Source of the DNA: Oenanthe sinensis
Taxonomy: Eukaryota > Streptophyta > Magnoliopsida > Apiales > Apiaceae
Direction: 5' to 3'
Assembly (NCBI GenBank): GCA_028671895.1
Contig: CM053807.1
Location: 51,017,903 to 51,081,902, forward strand
DNA: 64,000 bases
Part shown: positions 57,141 through 64,000 of the stretch, in pieces
Layout of the letters: each line of letters begins with the position of its first letter
Position numbering within the stretch: the stretch's first letter is position 1
Translations under genes and position numbers: made by a program
Notes under the pieces: generated by a model
Database searches by the model: none
What the model was told of the DNA's origin: nothing
The model's input: only the letters and a program-made list of their open reading frames with translations

Positions 57141-57739
57141 TATATTCGTAGGTGCATGCACAACGTATAAGTGGTTAAAAGGCCTTCCCCTCTTGAAACG
57201 ACACTTATTTATTCGTAGTTTTTGGTTTTAATGTGGAGAATGCAGAAAATTATTACTTAAAAGTAATTAATTTTGTTTCTCATTTTGTTGGTTTCGTAGT
57301 TAAAGGACGGGGCCTTTAGTTTTTATTCGTCGTGGGTGATCAGCCCAATAATAGATAATATCGGGATACAATGCCCCTAATTATCACGTAATTGTAATGG
57401 CCATGCATCGTAGAATCGTAATTTATTTATAGTCATGCAAGTACGCTACGTAAAGAAAAACTTAAACATCGAAGATATGTTTAGTAGATTAACAAGAAAC
57501 AAACGGCATGCATGTTTTACTATATTGCATAGATAAATCACGTAGCTTATAAGCAAGTTGGGCATATAAATTCATATAAGGCATCACACATGCAAGAAGT
57601 ATCAACACATTACACATAGCGGACTACTAACATGACAATGTATTGCGAAGTAAAACATTTAAAAAGCGGATGAGAGATTACTTGCGGTATGCTGTCAAAT
57701 GAATTGCATTCTAACTCATTAGAATTGGCGTCCGTCAAG

Positions 57740-57940
57740 TGTTGATGGCATGTATGCCCCTCGTCCAGCGATGATGTCAGTTAAGTAAGGTCTTTACATG
57801 TCAGCAAACTTTCCTGCATTGACGTCAACAGTGTTTGGAAAGACCTTCCTCAAGACGAGGTCTCCCACATGAAATTTCTTGATGTACACGTTGTTGTCAT
57901 AACCGTCGATCACTTTTTGTTGATACAACGTCATTGTAAT
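57740..57940 (-). pseudogene. Decayed Ty3/Gypsy integrase C-terminus
   Basis: The minus strand reads YDNNVYIKKFHVGDLVLRKV then FPNTVDVNAGKF, a stop, then RPYLTDIIAGRGAYMPSTLD. The F-x-V-G-D-L-V-L-R-K-V motif marks the end of Gypsy pol. A second copy of the last block (around 59290-59350) indicates internal duplication. Confidence 0.65.
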
Positions 57941-58363
57941 TTTGGTCATGTCGTGCAGCTCGTCGTGCAGCTCGTCGACAGTGTCCAGGTCATGTCGTGT
58001 AGCTCGTCAACAGTGTCCTGGTCATGAACAAGTTTGTCGTTGTTGACATTACTCGTCAGGAGGCCATAATGAGTTGTTGGTGTCATTACTTCTGTTAGTA
58101 GGACTGCATATGTCCCACACACTAGAGAAGCTAGTGTCTGTCATGTCGTTGTTTTGGGCGTCGTCCTCGTTGATTGTTAATGTTGTAATTTTCGCATAAT
58201 GTCACTGTTGCCCCTTGTCGTAAATGTCATGAGGTACTGCCCCTTATCGTTGTGTCCATGTATGAGGATCAGAAAAATAAATGTAGATGTCATGTTTATC
58301 GACATGTTAGATGTCGTCGGACAGGTTAGATGTCGTCGGATGGGATAGATGTCGTCGGATGGG

Positions 58364-58738
58364 TTAGATGTCGTCGGATAGGTTAGATGTCGTCGGATAG
58401 GTTTGAATGTTATCGGACAGGATAGATGTCGTCGGATAGGTTTGAATGTCGTCGGACAGGTTGAAATATTCTGACAGTTGATGTTTGACAAGTGCATGTT
58501 TTTGACAAGCATCACACCTTTTGACATAGTCAACAACATCTTGCCTTGACATCCTCATTCTGAACACTCTGGTCTCGTCATTGTTGGTGGGTTGGACACC
58601 ACTCGACAGGTACTCCTTGATTTTCAGCGTCCGACTAGTCAGCTGCTCGTCGTCAGCTTTCCGTCCGTCGACTAGAACCATAACATCGTTCAACACTTCA
58701 TACTTGTTTGCATCATTGAGAGCCATTACTTCTTTCAA
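58364..58738 (-). pseudogene. Decayed Ty3/Gypsy integrase zinc-binding region
   Basis: VVDYVKRCDACQKHALV on the minus strand matches the second half of the H2C2 zinc-binding motif that opens Gypsy integrases. The upstream residues (MKEVMALNDANKYEVLNDVM ... SSGVQPTNNDETRVFRMR) are in frame but degenerate. The 58320-58460 stretch downstream is a short tandem repeat (GATGTCGTCGGATAGGTT). No core DDE domain remains. Confidence 0.55.
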
Positions 58739-59906
58739 GACATCTTTCTATTCTATGATAGGCTTAAAGACATGTATGCTCGATATTTGGACATCTCGAC
58801 TTGACGAAAGACTGCCCCTTGTCATGCCAATGCGTCGAATCGACGACTTGTGTATTCAAGTCTTTTAGAACCAGTCGAGCTCAGCGTCGTATCTTTGTGT
58901 CATGTCACATTGTCGCGGGTATTTGTGTGAGTGTCCTTCTTCAACATATTGTATTCATCCCAATCAGCATCTACCACATGTCATCAATATCTTGTTGTCG
59001 TCATCAAGTATACTGTCCATATTCAGGTGTCATACCACACTTGCAGCTGTCCAACTCTTCGTTTATTGCATGTCAGTACATGTGGGTTGTCTACTATCAA
59101 CACATTTTATGGGACATATTCTTCTTCGATTGTAGACTTCATGACGTGTATAAATGACATATTGGACATATAGAATTGATAGAAGACTGCCCCTAGCCCG
59201 GCCAAGGCGTCGAATCGATGGTACGTATATTTAAGTCCATTGGGGCCTGTCGTATGTCAAGTGTTCCTGTCGAGTGTCACTGTCGAGTGTTGTTGTCGAG
59301 TGTTGACAGCATGGATGCCCCCGTCTGGTGATGATGTCAATTAAGTACGGCCAGGGGCACTTGTTTCTTCCCGTCCACATCTTCCGCTCCCGTCGTGTCC
59401 AATCCACTCGACGTCAACTTCTTCATGTCGTGTTCTTTTTGTCACATCTTCATTTTTTCATGTCTTGACACATATCCATGTGATTTGTAACTTCTATGTT
59501 TAGGCCTTCTGTTGGACATGTTGTAGTTAGCGTCATGTCCTTTCATCGTGTCACGTTGTCGTGGGTGTCCTGTGTTAGTGCATCCAATGTGCCATTTTCA
59601 TCCATGTTAGCGTCTACCACATGTATCATGTCATTTTCCTGTTATTTGTCGTCATGTATGTTGTCCATGTTCAGACGTCATACTACATTCTTGCAGTTAT
59701 CCGTCATGACGTCATTTTGTTGTTAGATTTACTTGTATAGAACTCCGCTTTGAGCGTCTCATTCTCTGATCGTAACAAAACCACGTCATGTTGTAATTTT
59801 TTCATGGCCAAAATTATGTCATCGTCCGTCGTCATGTTGTTGCCTTCATTCGTAGTTTGTTGATTGTCCTCCATCATTCTTGAATTCGTATAGACTCTTA
59901 GCTAAT

Positions 59907-59926
59907 TTCCCACAGACGGCGCCAAC
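59907..59926 (-). promoter_or_regulatory. Primer-binding site of the Gypsy-type element
   Basis: On the minus strand, GTTGGCGCCGTCTGTGGGAA immediately follows the 5' LTR. The TGGCGCC core is typical of Gypsy primer sites. Confidence 0.8.
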
Positions 59927-60775
59927 TGTTTTAGCCAGATTTTTCGGGGTTAATAGCTAAGTCTCTTTGATTTTATGATTGGAGGACAAGTAATAAAGTA
60001 GTTGGACATGTGCAGAAAAGTAAAGAAAAGAACAAGAACACAAGCCATTTTGGTGACGCGGAAAACCCCCGTTGAGAGGTAAAAACCGCGGGTGGGAATG
60101 ACCCAGCCAAGATTATCCACTATAATTGTAATTGAGACGAAGTACAAGTGATTTGAATGAAGAAAAATACATGAACTGCCTACTCGTCGACTATGCAGCA
60201 GCTACTCGTCGACTATGCAGCTGTTACCCGTCGGCTGTATGTATTGTGTGTATATCATTCTGGTCTTCTTCCCCTCCCTTTATCCATCTCTTTAATCATA
60301 TTTATAATGTGTTTTTCTCCTCCTTCGTGATCCTGTTTTCATGCCACAACTCCTGATCACGTTCCTTGAATTATGGGATCGTTTCCTTATCTTCTCATGT
60401 GATTGAATTGTAGTTGAATTAGGATTCTTATCCTTTCCTGAAAATTCGCCCGTCGAGTATACTCAGTCTTACCCGTCGAGACCTGGTCTACCCGTCAGCC
60501 TGTCTAGTTCCTATTTTAAAGGACCCTTAATAATTATCAATATAATTAATAATTATCCATCTATAATTGAATAATTCAACTGATATTGAATTATTAATGA
60601 ATAATGCTGATAAATATAACCAAATAATTCGTGGGTCGTCCAAACAATGTATACTCGTCAGTTTACTCGTCAGCTCGTCGACTATGTTGCTACTCGTCAG
60701 CTCGTCCATGCAGTCGTCAATAGAGTTTTTCACCCGTCAATACAAACCTGGACGTGTAAAAATCTGGTACAAACA
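59927..60775 (-). repeat. Gypsy-type 5' LTR (leftward element)
   Basis: 849-bp copy of 55241-56089. It carries the element promoter on the minus strand. Confidence 0.9.
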
Positions 60776-60780
60776 AGCAT
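60776..60780. repeat. Gypsy-type element target-site duplication, right (AGCAT)
   Basis: AGCAT, matching 55236-55240. Confidence 0.85.
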
Positions 60781-61388
60781 AATGATTCTAATGTACAAGA
60801 TGCACAACCGCATATGGAAAAGATCCCAACTTTAGTAGGACAACTACTAAGCGTTAAAAAAATGTTTCAGAAACTCAAGATCTGTAATGATTCTACTGGT
60901 TGTACAGTAGAATCATCATTAGAATCATCATGCTCATCAGAATCATTACAGACATTGGGTTTCTGAAATATTTTTTTAACACTCAGTAGCTGTCCTACTA
61001 AAGTTGGGATCTTTTCCATATGCGGCTGTGCATCTTGTACATTAGAATCATTATGCTCACTCTCGTTATGCAAATCCATGTCGATATCTCTGTCATCATT
61101 ATTTGAAGCCATGTTAATAAGCAGACCAAACTTATAGATAAGGAATATAACCAGACCAAACATATAGATAAGGAATCAGAACTCGTCAATAAAAATTTCT
61201 TGCATAACCAGACCAAACATATAGATAAACAGTTCTGTTCATGACTGGAATTTAACCGGACCAAACAAGCGAAGAGAGGGAAACCAAATATAAACCAAAC
61301 CAAACAGATTCAAACAAACAAATATAAATTCAATTCATTTTGTTTAGCTTGCTAATCCGTAAGCGTAAATAAACCAATAGCTTCTCTC
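60781..61388. mobile_element. Palindromic (foldback) element: inner left arm, loop and right arm
   Basis: AATGATTCTAATGTACAAGA ... TTTCAGAAAC (60781-60880) is mirrored by GTTTCTGAAA ... TCTTGTACATTAGAATCATT (60957-61055), and the outer right arm continues to 61388, mirroring 54962-55240. The loop lies around 60900-60930. Both arms contain an open frame starting M(A/T)SNNDDRDIDM, on the minus strand of the right arm continuing with an Asp/Ser/Asn-rich stretch (HNESEHNDSNVQDAQ) to about 60867. No transposase and no clear target duplication were found. Either a foldback transposon or a Mutator-type element with very long ends. Confidence 0.6.
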
Positions 61389-61738
61389 TTGATGGTAGGT
61401 TTTTACTGGGAATGTTAGATCACTTGTATTTCAATGTGTTTTGGGTCTCATATCTATCAGTTATTCAGGTAGGTTAGACTTTTTGTGTTCAGTTATTTGT
61501 TCTGTATGTGCACATTTGTGGCCAGGTCAATAAAAGTTATGAAAGATGTCGATTTATTTTACTATTTATATATAGAATGGATTTTCTTTTCTGATCAGTT
61601 TACACTTGTTACATTATTATGTTTCTAGGTTTTGAGGATTTTGTGCTTCTCAATTATTGGGTCATTTATATCGAAGCAAAAGATTCTTTCACCAGGAAGG
61701 AAGAATCTTATTACTTGGAATCCAGTTTGCATGTGAAC
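61389..61738 (+). other. Intron end and 5' leader of the SMR gene
   Basis: A pyrimidine-rich stretch ends in TGTTTCTAG (acceptor at 61627-61628). The 110 bases that follow, to the ATG at 61739, would be leader. The frame is open upstream of that ATG (to 61619) but shows no family similarity. Confidence 0.4.
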
Positions 61739-64000
61739 ATGTCAGCAAGGAAATTTAAGAATGCAGGATGGGCTGCATATAATTCAAAGCAACAGGCTAC
61801 AGGTCGTAAATCTGAAGCTAACGACGAGCCTTACCCGCCTATTTCAAGTACTACCATTCCTAAGCATAACACTAGCTTCGTGAAAAATTATGATATTCCG
61901 GCACAGTCTTTTTCATCCGTGCTTTCACCCTCAGCTAATTTCCCAACTTTGGGGGCTAATACGGACATTAAGAAGTCATTACTGATAGGCACTTCTTGTA
62001 AAAATGAAGTTATTTTAGAAAAATGTCACAGCAATGTTTATCAGGCTTATGAGAAGCTAAAAGAGCTTCATCCCTGGGCTGAGAAAAGTTTGATGGAAGA
62101 TATCATGGAAGCTGTTAACAATGACATTGATAAGGCCTCGGATCTGTTAAAAGAAATGGTTTCTTCTACGAGCCCTCATGAAAAAAAGGAAACAGAAGTT
62201 ATGGATTTTAAATATAATGTTGAGAATTTTTACTCAGAGAACAATACTTTTTTGGCTGATGTAAATCTGACTTTACGTGACACCCAAGATCTTGTAAGAA
62301 TTAGCTATGCGCATCAGGACGATGATGCATGTAAGAATAAAGAGCTGACAGATGTTAATGCTGCTTTTGAAGAAGGCCATCCTGATCATTCAACAAGTGA
62401 AATGCGGAGTCTGCGTAGCTTGACTAATATTCCTGTTGAGCCTGAATGGGAAGAGGATGATGTTTACTTGATCAATCGGAAAGATGCAATGAGAATGATG
62501 AGGTGTAATGAGCATCCTTAACCAAAAAAATAAAAAATCAATTTTGTTTTTACCGATTGTTTTTGGTTATATTATACCTATAATCAGACATCGCTCCTTG
62601 CTAATATATATATATATATATTTTTCATGGAACAGGCTAGCATCAAGGCATTCCAAGGCAGCCATTGATGCTTATTTAAGAGGTGATCACTCATCTGCCC
62701 AACAATATTCTACAAAGTCCAGGGAAGAATGGAAGGAAGCTGAAAAGTACAATGCAATGGCAGCAAAGGAAATCCTAAGAAAAAGGAATTCTGAGAATGA
62801 TTTGTGGAAATTGGACTTGCATGGTCTGCATGCATCGGAAGCAGTTCAGGCCTTAAAGGAACACTTGCAGAAGATTGAGTCTCAGGTTGCCCCTTCAACC
62901 AATTCGGTTTACTCCACAAACATGGTACGATCTGTATCTCTGGATTCATTAGGTATGGATAAGGAGAAGTGGGACAAGCAGAAGGCATCATTTAGGCCCA
63001 GGCCAACAGTATTAGAAGTTATAACTGGTATGCCATGGTTTCTTTTTCTTATAACAGTGCATGGCTCCTTGATAGATCCAGAATTATGCTGGATGTTTCT
63101 GTTTGCCATAATGCCTTTTGTCCTTTTTAGTTTATACACATTTTGCATCTATTCAGCATGTTTTTTAGTTAATTTGAATTGTTGAGATGGAAATTTTTGG
63201 AGAAACCAGGACTAGTCTAGAACGGACTCTTTCCATAAGTGAACCGAACATGTAGTAGATCTTCAAGCTAAGAACATGCTACATCTCCAATAGACACTTG
63301 CCTGGCATGTGACCTCTAGTATTTTTATCACTGTCAAATTTCCCTCCCTTCATTCATGTAGATCCAATTCTAGAAAACCCGACTCTCTCAATCTTGATTA
63401 TTTCTCAACCCTATGACATTCTCTTTCAATCTTGATTGATTCTTACCTGGACAGCTCCAGTTAAAACACTTTCTCTCAACCTTAATTGATTCTTACCTTT
63501 CCGGTTGTCTGTTGAGCACAATTCACACAATTATCATTGTTTGTGCTGTGGGTAACAATCTTGTATTTTTCATGACTCCAGCAGGGAGCTGTAGATACAC
63601 AGAGTACCATAGAAAGAAAATAATAGCAAGGCAATGCAACACTTGTGAAATTCTACCAAAACTTTATTCACTAAGCATGTTTGTTTTCTTTTCACTCAGT
63701 GATAACTTTGAAATTTTCTAAGAATTGACTGTATCTGTTACTGTATTTGATGGTACTAAAATTTCTTCAGAGTTAGAGCCAAATAATATTTATTTTGGAT
63801 TACATACGTGCATGAGATGTTTGAATTTAGGTGCTTCTTTTATCTGCAGGCATAGGACTTCACAGTCGAGGGCAAGCTGCACTACCTAGTGCAATCGAAG
63901 CATTTCTTAGTGAAAACAGGTGAGCTTTCTCCCTGTTGTGTTTCCGTGAATGACATTCTTTTCCTTTTGAGTTCCTAGGCATTATGTGTGGGTGTATTTC
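61739..64000 (+). CDS. SMR-domain protein with DUF1771 and CUE-like domain (3' end outside window)
   Basis: Exons 61739-62502, 62636-63027 and 63850-63919 keep frame; the last exon(s) lie beyond 64000. The start is at MSARKFKNAGWAAYNSKQQA because relatives begin with this GW-x-A motif. About residues 90-150 include SPSANFPTLGA and a CUE-like helical block (LKELHPWAEKSLMEDIMEAV ... DKASDLLKEMV). DUF1771 follows (ASRHSKAAIDAYLRGDHSSA, REEWKEAEKYNAMAAKEI), then the SMR nuclease-like domain: LDLHGLHASEAVQALKEHL, VITG|GIGLHSRGQAALPSAI. The H-G-x-H and G-x-G-x-H-S motifs are kept. Plant members are linked to RNA surveillance and nucleic-acid binding; the exact role of this one is unknown. It appears intact so far. 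Confidence 0.88.
63028..63849 (+). other. SMR gene intron 3
   Basis: Donor ACTG/GTATGCC at 63028 and acceptor CTGCAG/GCATAG at 63849. Contains imperfect repeats of CTCTCAATCTTGATT / TCAACCTTAATTGATTCTTA around 63385-63500. No coding sequence seen. Confidence 0.7.

Larger units (their letters stand above)
55241..60775 (-). mobile_element. Non-autonomous Ty3/Gypsy-type LTR retrotransposon, very young
   Basis: 5535 bp with two 849-bp LTRs (55241-56089, 59927-60775) differing by eye at two positions (TATCTAC/TATCCAC, GGATCC/GGACCC). AGCAT duplications flank it. The primer site lies just left of 59927 and reads GTTGGCGCCGTCTGTGGGAA on the minus strand, so the element is transcribed leftward. A purine-rich tract (AATTAGGGGCAAT on the minus strand) lies next to 56089. 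The interior keeps only scraps of pol, so mobility must have come from a helper. It inserted into the left arm of a palindromic element. Confidence 0.9.

Overview
Nuclear DNA of a flowering plant, most likely a eudicot. The supports are spliced genes with GT-AG introns, AT-rich intergenic DNA, plant-type LTR retrotransposons with the initiator-Met primer site, Stowaway-like MITEs, plastid-derived inserts (23S rRNA, trnI-CAU, ycf2) and plant gene families (F-box, HD2-type histone deacetylase). The species cannot be fixed from the sequence alone.

Layout. 0-2.4 kb: the tail of one gene, then a complete 8-exon gene on the + strand whose first ~110 codons are a divergent ATG8 (autophagy ubiquitin-fold) domain. 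It lacks the C-terminal glycine and continues into an unrecognised domain and a C-terminal membrane segment. 2.4-10.9 kb: AT-rich intergenic DNA with MITEs, coding debris and a frameshifted HD2 deacetylase pseudogene. 10.9-12 kb: a single-exon F-box gene broken by one frameshift. 12.9-14 kb: a Mutator-type MITE with a 10-bp target duplication beside a Harbinger transposase fragment. 15.2-17.3 kb (-): C-terminal exon of a Myb/SANT-like gene. 18.7-21.2 kb (-): complete OSGEP/KAE1, the t6A37 tRNA-modification subunit of KEOPS. 24.5-29.8 kb: a young Copia retrotransposon. 30-44.2 kb (-): complete 12-exon CNOT11, a CCR4-NOT subunit, whose 6.4-kb intron 7 holds a TRIM, a MITE and organelle-derived DNA. 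44.2-48.5 kb: AT-rich intergenic DNA with a diverged plastid 23S fragment. 48.5-61.6 kb: nested insertions, namely a non-autonomous LTR element filled with degenerate tandem repeats, a plastid trnI/ycf2 insert, and a palindromic element split by a very young non-autonomous Gypsy-type LTR element. 61.7 kb to the end (+): an SMR-domain gene (CUE-like, DUF1771, SMR) that runs off the window. Its 5' leader exon may lie at ~48.5-48.8 kb, which would put the whole nest inside a 5'-leader intron.

OSGEP, CNOT11 and the SMR protein are ordinary conserved genes of RNA modification and mRNA turnover, and no shared pathway or operon is implied. The most unusual item is the tail-anchored ATG8-domain protein at 0.4-2.4 kb. 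A second, partial tail at the very start of the window suggests it belongs to a tandem family.
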